A program made the translations under genes and the position numbers. Source: Sorghum bicolor (lineage: Eukaryota; Streptophyta; Magnoliopsida; Poales; Poaceae). Taken from it: 64,000 nt of DNA. The DNA is taken from contig NC_012875.2 in assembly GCF_000003195.3 (NCBI RefSeq), positions 18,546,398-18,610,397 on the forward strand, written 5' to 3'. The stretch's first letter is position 1; each line of letters opens with the position of its first letter. Below the pieces are notes generated by a model, which ran no database searches, was not told the DNA's origin, and saw only the letters and a program-made list of their open reading frames with translations. Positions 33,701-44,515 of this stretch are shown one piece after another.

Positions 33701-33919
33701 ATAAGTTCTATCAAATTGATTTTTAAACCAAGCAACCTAGTCTTACCATCAATCAAAATATTATGCACCAGCATGAATGCAGCATTTCATGTTTCTGGAC
33801 CTTATAGTTTATTTTAAATAATTCCAAAAATTGTTATTTTGCCTAAACAATTCTCAAATAATTCCTATAATTATGCCAAATTAAATACTAATTTGAAAAT
33901 AAATTTTCAGAGTGTTACA
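30739..33919 (-). repeat. 3' LTR of chromovirus C2 (3181 bp)
   Basis: On the minus strand it runs TGTAACACTCTGAAAA (33919) to GGTGCGACACCACA (30739). The minus-strand PPT AAGGGGGGTAGG lies at 33921-33932. A GC-rich island at about 32440-33650 includes two 13-base G runs (33149-33161, 33322-33334). The left flank GTATA (30734-30738) is a candidate TSD half. ORFs inside (32605-33306, 33303-33726) are compositional shadows. Confidence 0.75.
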
Positions 33920-33931
33920 AACCTACCCCCC

Positions 33932-36900
33932 TTAGGATGAATGTCGTCCTCGAGATTCGGATGGCTCAAAAAGATAAGGGTACTCAGATCTCAAATCATC
34001 CTCTCTTTCCCACGTTGCTTTATCTTTAGAATGCCTGTTCCACTGTATTTTGCACATTCTTATGACTTTGCTCCTAGTGATTCTTTCCGCTGTCTCCAAA
34101 ATTCTTACAGGATATTCTTTATAGGAAAGATCTTTTTGAACATCAAGTTCTTCTAGAGGTAACTGTTCTTCAGGTATTCTCAGACATTTCTTAAGCTGTG
34201 ACACATGGAAGACATTGTGAACACTAGAGAGTTGCTCAGGTAACTCCAGTTGATAGGCCACTTCTCCTCTCCTAGCAATGATCTTAAAGGTACCCACATA
34301 CCTAGGAGACAACTTCCCCTTGGTATGAAATCTCTTGACTCCTCTCATATGTGAGACCTTAAGATACACATAATCTCCTATCTGAAATTCCAAATCCCTT
34401 CTCCTTGTGTCTGCATAACTTTTCTGTCGAGACTGTGCTATTTTCATGTTCTGTCTTACTGTGTGTACCTGTTTCTCTGCTTCTTGCAAAATCTCTGGCC
34501 CAAAAACTTGACTTTCCCCAGTTTGACTCCAGAACAGTGGTGTCCTGCATTTCCTACCATATAATACCTCAAAAGGTGCCATTTTGAGACTCTTCTGATA
34601 GCTATTATTATACGAGAACTCTGCATAAGGCAAACTTTTGTCCCAAGTTGTCGCATACTGCAGGGCACAAGCTCTCAACATATCTTCTAGTATTTGCTTT
34701 GTTCTTTCTGTCTGCCCATCTGTTTGAGGATGGTAGGCCGAACTAAAATTCAATTTTGTATCCATGGATTCATGTAGTTTCTGCCAAAAGTGTGATGTAA
34801 ACTGTGTCCCTCTATCAGAAACAATTTTCTTTGGCACCCCATGTAAACACACAATCCTTTCCATGTACAATTCTGCCAATTTTGCCCTGGAGTAGGTAGT
34901 CTTGACAGGGATGAAGTGAGCTACCTTGGTTAATCGATCCACAATAACCCAAATAGAATCGTATCCTTTCTGTGTTCGAGGTAGTCCCACTATGAAATCC
35001 ATTCCAACTTCTTCCCACTTCCACTCAGGTATTTTCATAGGTTGAAGTAATCCTGCTAGTCTCTGATGTTCTGCTTTTACTCTTTGGCATGTATCACATA
35101 CAGCCACATATTCCGCTACATCTCTTTTCAAGCCATACCACCAATATCTTTCTTTAAGGCCGAGGTACATTTTAGTGCTACCCGGGTGTATAGAATAGGC
35201 TGAGTCATGAGCTTCTCTCACAATAGCCTCTCTAATAGAGTTTATCTCGGGTACACAAATCCTCTTACCGAACCATACTATTCCCTGGTCATCCATGTGA
35301 AAACCTGGTGCCTTAACGATCACTATCCGTTCAACAATATCTTTAATTTTCTCATCTTCAAGCTGTCCTTTACGGATATCTTGTTCTAGTGTGGGTTCCA
35401 CCTCCAATTCCATAGTGTTAGCCACTATACTCAACTTCAGATGTTCAAACTCTTCACACAACTCCCTAGCTAAGTGAGTCACATAAGCCATATAACATAG
35501 CTCTTCCTACTCAGGGCATCTGCCACTACATTAGCTTTACCCGGGTGATAGTGTACTTCCAGGTCATAGTCCTTAATCAGTTCCAACCACCTTCGTTGCC
35601 TTAAGTTCAAATCAGACTGAGTGCAGATATATTTCAAACTCTTATGATCTGTATAGATCTCACATTTATGACCGATTAGATAGTGCCTCCATATTTTCAG
35701 AGCGTGCACCACGGCCGCTAACTCTAAATCATGGGTTGGGTAATTCAACTCATGTTTCCTCAATTGTCTAGAGGCATAGGCCACAACTCTGCCTTCTTGC
35801 ATCAGCACACAACCAAGACCTTGCCGAGAGGCATCACAGTAGATAGAGAAACTCTTAGTGATATCAGGTAAGATGAGTAAGTGGGCAAAAGTCAGTCTTT
35901 TTTTCAACTCTTTGAAACTAGCCTGGCACTCTTTAGACCATATAAATTTGGCATTCTTTTCTAGCAGCGCAGTCATCGGTTTGGCTAACTTAGAGAAACC
36001 CTCAATGAATCTTCTGTAGTATCCGGCCATTCCAAGGAAACTCCTAATTTCACTCACATCTTTAGGTGGCTTCTAGCTTAGCACATCCTGAACCTTTTTT
36101 GGGTCTACTGCTACCCCTCCGCTAGAGATGATGTGTCCAAGGAAAGATACCTCTTTTAACCAGAATTCACACTTACTAAGCTTAGCATAGAGTTGATGTT
36201 CCCTAAGCTTCTGCAACACCATTCTCAAGTGTTTCTCATGTTCTATCTCATTTCTAGAGAAAACAAGTATGTCATCAATGAACACAACCACGAACTTGTC
36301 AAGGTATTTGATGAATACTTTGTTCATCAAATACATAAAGTAGGCAGGTGCATTTGTCAAGCCAAAGGACATGACAGTAAACTCATATAGTCCGTATCGA
36401 GTCACAAAAGCAGTTTTAGGGATATGAGATCGTCTTATCCTTAACTGATGGTAACCAGACCGAAGGTCTATCTTAGAGAACACACAAGCTCCTTTCAACT
36501 AGTCGAACAGGTCATCGATTCTAGAGAGTGGATACTTGTTCTTAATTGTAACCTCATTAAGCGATCTGTAATCTATAGACATTCTTTGTGTCCCATCCAT
36601 CTTTTCTACGAATAACACTGGTGCTCCCCAAGGTGAGGAACTTGGTTGAACATAACCTTTATCTATCAATTCTCTTAATTGCTTCTTAAGTTCTGCTAAT
36701 TCATTCACACCCATTCTATATGGTCTTTTAGCTATGGGTGCAGTTTCAGGTAAAAGTTCAATTATAAACTGAATGTCACGGTCAGGTGGCATACCTGGCA
36801 GCTCCTCAGGGAATACGTCTAGATATTCATTCACTATTCGTATGTCCTCTATTGATGTCCCTTTCAGTTGATTTACTTTATAGTACTGTTTAGCTGACAT

Positions 36901-37363
36901 ACTGACTTCTACCTCAATTTGCTGACCTGAAGGTGTCATTAACTGAACTGTTTTGCTATCACATTGAATAACTGCCTTTCTCTGTTTCAACCATTCCATA
37001 CCCAAGATAACATCAATACGAGAAGTTTTCAAAACCACTGGGCTAACTGTAAACTCTAGCCTCCTTAAGGTGATGTTCACTAGAGGGCATCTAAGGGTAG
37101 CTTGCATTTCTGCTCTTGGTGAGCTAACTATCATGGAATTTTTCATAGCAATCATGGGTATATCATATTTGTTGAAAAATGACTGAGCAATAAAGGAATG
37201 TGATGCACTGGAATCAAATAATACTGTAGCGGGGCTTGAGTTAACTGGAAACATACCGAGCATCATGTCTGGTGCCTCCTGTGCCACCTCGGCTGTCACA
37301 TGATTTACCCTTGCTCGGATATTGTTCTGTGCCATCTTCTTGGGGCACCTATTGGAGTAATGT
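33932..37363 (-). pseudogene. Chromovirus C2 pol: protease, RT, RNase H, integrase, chromodomain
   Basis: Read leftward. It starts in the last half of a CCHC knuckle ([10 protein letters not shown]) cut by element E; protease ([21 protein letters not shown]); RT ([44 protein letters not shown] near 36280); RNase H ([19 protein letters not shown]); integrase with HHCC region (CDTCQRVKAEHQ), core Asp (GMDFIVGLP, VSDRGTQFTSHF) and PQTDGQTER Glu; chromodomain at the end (EYPVRILETAERITRSKV, KIQWNRHSKDKATWERED). Lesions are few: TAG near 36499 and 36073, and one frameshift near 35490. The integrase ORF 33932-35491 is open. It is better kept than C1, which fits a later insertion. Confidence 0.9.
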
Positions 37364-37368
37364 CCCGG

Positions 37369-38083
37369 TGTTGATGCAAAACTGATCTACAAACACAAAG
37401 GGCTAATACCCGATTCAAAACGTTAAGGCATGCCAGCCGATTTGACCTTACAACCGACAAAGGTGGTAACTCGACCACTTTGGTCCCGACAACAGCGATG
37501 TGCCTAGATGTCAAGGCCAAGAGGTGATCACGCGGAACTTGAGAACGCGCCGAGCTTAAGTCGACGAATTCCTAAGAACTCGTAGTAAAATGAAAATATG
37601 ATGAAGTCGTCGAAAAAGTAGATGCTGGAATATGAGTAAAAACTTGTGTTTAATTGATTGATAGATTGTTCATTACAAGGCCCTAGGGTCTACATTTATA
37701 CCCTGCTCAAAGAGCTACAATCAGACACGACTAGGACTCAAATTCCAAATTAAATGGAATCCGTATACAAAACGAATTTAAATAACTAAGGAAAACATAA
37801 AACTATCCCCTTGTAACCGACCGGGACACCGGCACAGATCAATCGGCAATCTCCACGCTTTCCTTCAGAGTTATCGGCAGACCTCCTGTTATGGCCATCG
37901 GCAACCACTAATACTGATCATCGGCACGAACACATCACCACCTCTAGACTTAGTCACATTCAACTGTCTCTTCATCGGCAACCACCCTCATTGGCAACTT
38001 CCCTGCAGACTAGTTACCGTTACTCCATCTGCCGATCTATACTTCACCGATCTCCGGGTACTTGTCCAAAAACGGTGTCAACA
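37369..38083 (-). repeat. 3' LTR of element E (715 bp)
   Basis: On the plus strand TGTTGATGCAAAAC...GGTGTCAACA. Its first 125 bases recur at 47275-47399 with about five differences. The adjoining plus-strand sequence CATGCCCCCCAATTT (38084-38098) is the reverse complement of a polypurine tract, which places this as the 3' LTR. Confidence 0.9.
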
Positions 38084-38484
38084 CATGCCCCCCAATTTCG
38101 GAGTATAAAATCATTAATGCTCCGAAATTCTCTACAGTAATGATACCTTTCCGCAATTAATTCTCCCAATTTGGTAACCGTTCGTCAAATCCTAACAACC
38201 TTGGCCCGATTCTCTTGCATATTCCTCGAATTCCTCAACCTCCCGAACCGAATCTCTCCACTTTATGCGCCCATCGGCAATATTACCGTTAGAGAGAACT
38301 GCCGATGGACCGACCAGGAGATCCTGTACAGTGAAATATCTCCAAAATCATGACTGCTTGCTGTCAAATCACCTGCGCAATCCCTTGATTACCGTGCGAA
38401 CAGTTACCATATCCACTTGAGCACCCTCGGATTTCACGGATGCGGCGAAGAGATAAGTCAGATTTGCCCCTACCCATTTTTTCC

Positions 38485-38492
38485 TATAAATA
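38485..38492 (+). promoter_or_regulatory. TATA box of the antisense gene in E
   Basis: TATAAATA lies about 150 bases upstream of the ATG at 38643, between the LTR and the gene. This suggests a promoter separate from the LTR and pointing the opposite way. The interval 38084-38484 holds no ORF of note. Confidence 0.5.
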
Positions 38493-38642
38493 CTTCCTTC
38501 TCTGGTACTCCTTCTCCATCTTTTCATTCTACAGCCCAAAATCCACTCTCACGGCGGCGGCACCATCCGAGGTTTCCAAGAACTTCAACGAAGGCTTTCC
38601 TCACCAATCCCCCAAGTCTTTGACCCTCTTTCTTGCGAGAAA

Positions 38643-41600
38643 ATGGCCATCAACTTCATTGTGCCTGAGGTCAGTTCACTACCCTTCTTTTCCGCACCTC
38701 TACTGTACTCCTGTTCATCCGCGATCTCTTTTACTGAATACTTCTTTTTCTTTTTGTTCTTCTTTTTACCCTCAAAAACTTCTAGGATTTGGGCGATAAG
38801 ATCGTTATTCCTACCGATCAACCTCACCGCCAATGTCTTGGCCCGCTAGGAAACCCAGATCCCACCGATTTGATAAACGCAGAGACAAAAAAAGTTCCTT
38901 TTAGAGCCGAAAACTTCTCCCTAGATCTATGGAAAGATGCCTTCCGTTCCTGGCCCAGTCCTACCATGGGATGGAAGGATTGGTTCTTGAGAGTGAGCCA
39001 CTCAAATGAGGTTCAATGGGGCGAGCGAAAATTGGACCAGTGCATTAGGTTGTCCCTTGCCAATATGGAGAGGAATGAGTCACTGCTAGTTGCTGCCTCA
39101 TACTTTCGGTCAGACACGCTCAACGCTTTTGTGTTTGGTCATGGCCCTGCTTCTCCCACACTTGCCGATGTACTTATGCTCACCGGCTTAGATATATCCA
39201 CTGTGGATAACAGTCATCTATTTGACACCAAACCTAGCGCTAAGGTGGAAACTCACGCTATCGGCGGTTGGTCTGGGGACATTCAGAAGTATCATAGAAT
39301 AGGACCTGTTAATGCAAAGGAACAGACCACTTTCCTGAATATGTGGCTGGACAAGTTCAAATTCTATGGTTGATCGGCAGTACCAACTTCTGTTTATTTA
39401 TCGGCAGCAGAAAGATTAGCCGATGGTGGTCGATTTCGTCTTGGCCGATAACTGCTCGCTTCTGTTTACCACCTCCTTCACTAGGTAGCCAGGAAACTTC
39501 TGCTCGGTCAACCCATCGGCAACTTAGGAGGTCCTTGGTGGTTTATGAACATGTGGCTTAATCTCCATATGCACAAGCGCCTTGAATTCAACCTCTTTGC
39601 ACAGCGCTTCCCCAGGGACATAGCTGAGGATTACGAACTGGATGAAGAAGAATCGGCAACTCGTTCCCCTCTGAACTTTGGCGAAGCTGCCATAGTCTTA
39701 CCTGGCACTGGTGGTAATGAAGACCAGGTCAGTCGATTCTTTCAAACTCTGTATGAAGGTCTGACCAGAGAACAGCGAGCATGGATGCCTTATGAAGACC
39801 CAGACACCAGGTTTCCCTTGACTTTCCACCCCTTCAATGATGCTCTCAACAAAGACCGTGACGTGATGATGGCAATTATCACCCCAAGAGCCATACCAGT
39901 GAACTTCTTTGGCAGTGGGAAAGCTTCCAATCTGACCTATGAGTTTTATAACCCATCGTCACTAGCTCGCCAACTGCCTTTCGGCCAACTGCCGATTGCA
40001 CTTTGCTACGCCGATGTGATAAAGCCGAGGGAGACCATCACCAGCAATCTTGAATGGATCAGGATAGCTAAACTTCCGCCAAACGCCGATACAGATGTCG
40101 ATCTATCGGCTTGGATCCCAGCTCTCTTCATTACACAGGCATACAAACAGTGGTGGGAAGAGTGGAAAGAGCACCTGTTCTGTAGATCGGCTCTCACATA
40201 CCGTGGCCTGATCGACCCCAAATACAAGGTCCCCGATAATACTGTAAGTATTCTAACCGGTTTTTTCAATCCTTTCACTTTCATTTTCCATCGGTAACTT
40301 ACCTTCTTTGTTATATACAGGTCGATGATACGCCACCATTAGTCAGCAGGAGTGGCAGGCCGATTGAACTCCTTCCACGGGCCTGATCTCTTTGATCGGC
40401 AACAACGCTCCAACCTTGGCTACTATAATGCATCGGGGTGTGCGTCTCAACAAAATCACCACCAAGCGGACGAAAACATCCCCGTCGGTAGCTGCCACTG
40501 CTTTGGCACAAGCCTTCAAGGTAAATTCTTAAATTCTTCAACTTATACCGATTCCATTCTTATTCTTACACAATTTTTCAGGACACATCGACTAGCATGG
40601 GAACTTGATCGGTAACTTTATTATTCTAATTAGAACCTCATCAATACCCTGTTACACTTGTACTCACAACTTTCATTGTTGTATCAGCACATTGGCAAAT
40701 CGTCAAAGACCAGAAGTACGACTGTCGATGCCCCCCAGTCCAGCCAACCAAAGAGAAAAGGTTCCAAGAGTACCAGATCACAAGCGAAGCGCCAGAGAAC
40801 AGCAACGCCTCCCCCTCCTCCAAGGTCACCGATCCCAGTGGAATCATCCCCCTCTTCTCCAGAAGCTCAGAGACAACAAACACCATCTCCTCCTCAGCTA
40901 CAAGAAGAACCCCAATCAGAAGAACTCCAGCCAGAAGAACCTCAGCCAGAAGAAACATCGGGTGATGTACACGAGTAGACCGCCGATCCAGCAAGCTTAA
41001 CCGTAGCATCAGTGGTCTCTTCGATTCAGACAAGTACTGCACCCCCTCAAGGTAACATACTTTCTATTTATTGCCGATGAACCTATTTTCCATTTTATTA
41101 ATCATTTTTGTCAATCTTTCTGCTAACATAGTTTCATCAGCAATTCCAGCTGATCAGCCTGTGGTTCCATCGGCCTCAACTAGTCAGAGGCGAGAGATAG
41201 CTTTGAAACAAGTAAGTTATCCAATCTCTATTTTTACCATCAGTACCTGATCATAAAATAACTTATTTTATCTTCGCTTTCAGGAACAGGATTCTCCCGA
41301 TAGCTTGTTGTCCTTTGCCATCGAAATCTCTGAGGATGAAGGCGAGGAAGCAAGTTCTTCTCGAGCGGTTGGAATCTCATCGGTAGAGATTAGAGCAAAG
41401 TAAGAAGATTTGTCGGCCCTCCTTCATCAAGAAACGGCCCAATTGGTTGACGACACCAATCTAGCTAAGGCCCTGTTCAAGGCTCTCAGAGGCCAAATTC
41501 TTGCCGATGCCGAGGAGATCCTCTTCAAGGCTGCTCACTTGGAGAGTCGACAGCTTTAGTATCAAAAGGCCTCTCAGCGCCTTGCCGATAGAGCTACCCA

Positions 41601-41979
41601 TGCCCAGCTCTTAGAAGAGATGATGAAAGTAAAGCTCCTTGCCGATGAAAAGCATAAGAGCATCGACATTTTGAAATCCTCAGGAGATGTGCTGAAGCAA
41701 AAGATCTCTGATCTATCGGCGAAGAGAGAAGCCCTGCTGGCAGAACTCGAACAAGTAGAAGAAGCTCAGTCCCAAACTCAACAGGAAGAAAGCCAGCTGC
41801 CTGAAGCAATCAAGACTTTTGAAGAGGAGCGAAACATCCAAGCTCGCAAGGCACTACAGATGAAGAAGAAACTGAAGCCAGTGGAGGGCTCTGCCGATGA
41901 AGACATGACGGAGATAGAAGAGGCCGATCAGATTTGTCTGCGTGCCATATCGGCAATCCAGGCTCTGGTAAACATGTGA
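38643..41979 (+). pseudogene. Plant mobile domain (PMD)-like gene, antisense in element E
   Basis: Multi-exon reading frame. Exon 1 (38643-38669, MAINFIVPE) joins exon 2 at 38786 through a GT...AG intron with frame kept. Exon 2 runs to a GTAAGT donor at 40244. Its sequence (FSLDLWKDAFRSWPSPTMGW, VLMLTGLDIS, YEFYNPSSLARQLPFGQLP) resembles the plant mobile domain of MAIN/MAIL1 proteins and transposon relatives. Later exons add a Lys/Pro/Gln-rich region (near 40691-40978) and a C-terminal coiled coil (41399-41979). Broken by stops at 39371, near 39448 and 39480, a frameshift near 40385, and more stops at 40976 and 41401. It runs opposite to gag-pol and ends 160 bases from integrase. PMD genes captured by Ty3/gypsy elements are known; the role is uncertain. 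Confidence 0.7.
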
Positions 41980-42140
41980 ACTCTTCATCGACAGCATGTC
42001 TTGTTCTTTTTGTTTTAAAAAAACTCCTGATTATTTTGGTCTAGCCGATAGGACTGTTATCGGCCCCCGTTTAAAACATTGAGTCCGGCCCCAGATACAC
42101 TTTGATCCAGCCGATAGGAATGTTATCGGCACTTAAACTT

Positions 42141-43316
42141 TCATGCATCAATCCATATGCTAGGATAATATTTCTTTAAATATTTGCCATTCAATGCTCT
42201 AGGAAATTCAACTCCTTCGAGAGTTTCTAAAATATAAGCATTACCAGGAGCAGACCGATTTATCCGATAAGGACCTTCCCAATTAGGAGACCACTTTCCA
42301 AATTTTGAACTTTTAGTCCCGATTGGTAAGATTAACTTCCACACCAAGTCTCCATCAGCAAACTCCTTAGCCTTTACCTTCTTATCATACCATCTGGCAG
42401 CTCTCTTTTTATTTTCTTCTATACTCATTAAAGCTTTCATCCGATGCCCTGCTAAATCATCCAACTCGTCTTTCACCAAAGTAGCATAGTCATCGGCAGT
42501 CAGCTGATCTTGAAAAGATAGTCACCTTGATCCGGTTTTAGTCTCCCATGGCAACATAGCATCATGTCCATACACCAACTGATAAGGCGAAACTTTGGTC
42601 GACCTATGACAAGCCATCCGATACAACCATAAAGCTTCATTCAACAATGTATGCCACCTCCTAGGATTTTCCTCAATCTTTTGTTTGATAAGTATAATAA
42701 TTCCTTTGTTAGACGCCTCGGCCTATCCATTAGCTTGAGCATAATAAGGAGAAGAATTCAACACTTTAATCCCCATACCGATTGCAAATTCATCAATCTC
42801 TCCCATTGTAAACATAGTACCCTGATCGGTAGTAAACGTTTGAGGAATACCAAATCGGTAAATAATATGCTCTTTCACAAAATCAATCATATTGGCCAAT
42901 CTGAATTTTTTCAAAGGAATAGCCTCAACCCACTTGGTGAAATAATCAGTGGCAACCAAGATAAACTTATGCCCCTTGCTTGATGGTGGGTAAATCTGGC
43001 CGATTAGATCAATAGCCCATCCACGGAACGGCCAAGGTTTAATAATGGGATTCATGGCCGATGCGGGCGCTCTTTGAACATTACGAAATTTCTGACATCC
43101 TTGACATCCCTTAAAATATTTAAAACAATCTTCAAGTATAGTTGGCCAATAATACCCGTTCCTTCTAATCATCCATTTCATCTTAAAAGCCGACTGATGT
43201 GCTCCACACACTCCTTCATGGATTTCTCCCATCAAACTTTTAGCTTCATCATTGCCTAAGCACTTGAGAAGAACTCCATCGATGGTCCGATAATACAATT
43301 CATCCTTGAGGAACAC
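42141..43316 (-). pseudogene. Element E integrase
   Basis: Zinc-binding HHCC region (HEGVCGAHQSAFKMKW, GCQGCQKFRN), core domain with AIDLIGQIYPPSSKGHKF, TDYFTKWVEAIPLKK and FTTDQGTMFT, and a C-terminal domain (DGDLVWKLILPIG, KWSPNWEGPYRI). No chromodomain, as expected for the Tat branch. In-frame TAG at 42723-42725 just before the Glu-containing helix, and TGA near 42520. It would insert the element's cDNA. Confidence 0.85.
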
Positions 43317-43328
43317 ATACTTGGTGGC

Positions 43329-43835
43329 CTAAAACCGAACACGTCTCTCAACCTTCTTAGATGGATCCTTCAAATAATCAATGATTTCTTTTCTCCAATC
43401 ATCGACATTAATTGCTGATATTGTATTTAATATGGGCTGATATCCCGAGGCATGCTGAGCCAACCGATTAGCCTCCTCATTATGCAATCGAGGAACATGC
43501 TCCAATCGGAAATCTTTGAATTCCCTCAACAGTTGCATAATCTTTTCATAATAAGTTATTAAAATTTCACTTCGGCATTCATAACTTCCAGCTAATTGAT
43601 TTATAACCAGCATAGAATCCCCGAAAATTTCAATAGCGTCAGCATGAACTTCTTTTAACAACTCTAATCCCTTGATTAAAGCTTGATACTCACCTTGATT
43701 ATTTGTTGACGTGGCAACAATCGGCAAATAGAACTCATACTTCCTTCCTTGAGGGGAAACTAGCACTATGTCGATTCCTGCCCCCCGGTCACACGTGGAT
43801 CCATCGAAGAAGAGCGTCGAAGGCACAATTGGCAT
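43329..43835 (-). pseudogene. Element E second (archaeal-type) RNase H
   Basis: FFDGSTCDRGAGIDIVLVSP, then NNQGEYQALIKGLELLKE, EIFGDSMLVINQLAG and HNEEANRLAQHASG give the RNase H acidic residues (D, E, D, and the late D replaced by E-rich context). Tat-lineage elements are known to carry such an extra RNase H after RT-RNase H. Here it follows the protease directly, so RT and the first RNase H are gone. It ends at TAG 43329-43331 and shares its frame with integrase. Confidence 0.8.
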
Positions 43836-44270
43836 GAATCCAATCTCTCCCTAGCAGCAAATTATAAGCACCTTTTCCACTGATCACGAAGAAAGTTGTC
43901 GACAAGGTTTTGCTGCCGATGGTCAACTCGACGAAAATTGCCCCCTTAACCGGAGACACATTTCCTTCAAAGTATTTTAGCATCATATCGGTCTTGGTCA
44001 AGTCTTGATCTCCTTTCTCAAGCTTCCGATAGACTGCATATGGCATGATGTTAATAGCAGCCCCACCATCAATTAATATCTTGGTCATCGGCTGCCCATC
44101 AACTCTTCATTTGACGAACAGAGCTTTAAGATGCTGCCTTTCATGTTGGCAGGCTTTTCAAAGATAGCCGTCATCGGATCCAGAGCCAGCTGAGCTATCT
44201 GGTCGGAAAAATCCAGCTCCTCATCATCACTAGATGGCGCGAGGAACTCCATCTGCAACATAAATACCAT
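43790..44270 (-). pseudogene. Element E aspartic protease
   Basis: ILIDGGAAINIMPYAVYRKL with an IDGG catalytic-type motif, and LLLGRDWIHANC near the end. A frameshift near 44090 separates it from the preceding acidic segment. It stops abruptly after the WIHANC motif and overlaps the second RNase H in another frame, which marks the deletion junction. Confidence 0.75.
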
Positions 44271-44515
44271 GTTAACATCTGTCGATGGCCCTTTTCCCTT
44301 AGGATCCGGTTGATGCTGATCTCCAAACTAGCCAGAATTCTCGCCTTTGTTTAGCTCTTCACGTCTTTCACGCTGCAGCCGTCTTTTCTACGTCCTAGTC
44401 AATCCCTCTGGACACCATGGAGGAAGTTGTGGCTGCCTTGCCGATGGGCGACGACTTTCCGTTGACTCCATCCGATAAGTATTAGCGTCCTACAAAATAT
44501 GAACTCATCGAGAAC

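Noticed and set aside
32605..33726. Overlapping ORFs on both strands in the C2 LTR
   Set aside because: Same GC-island effect, with homopolymer runs; no recognisable protein.
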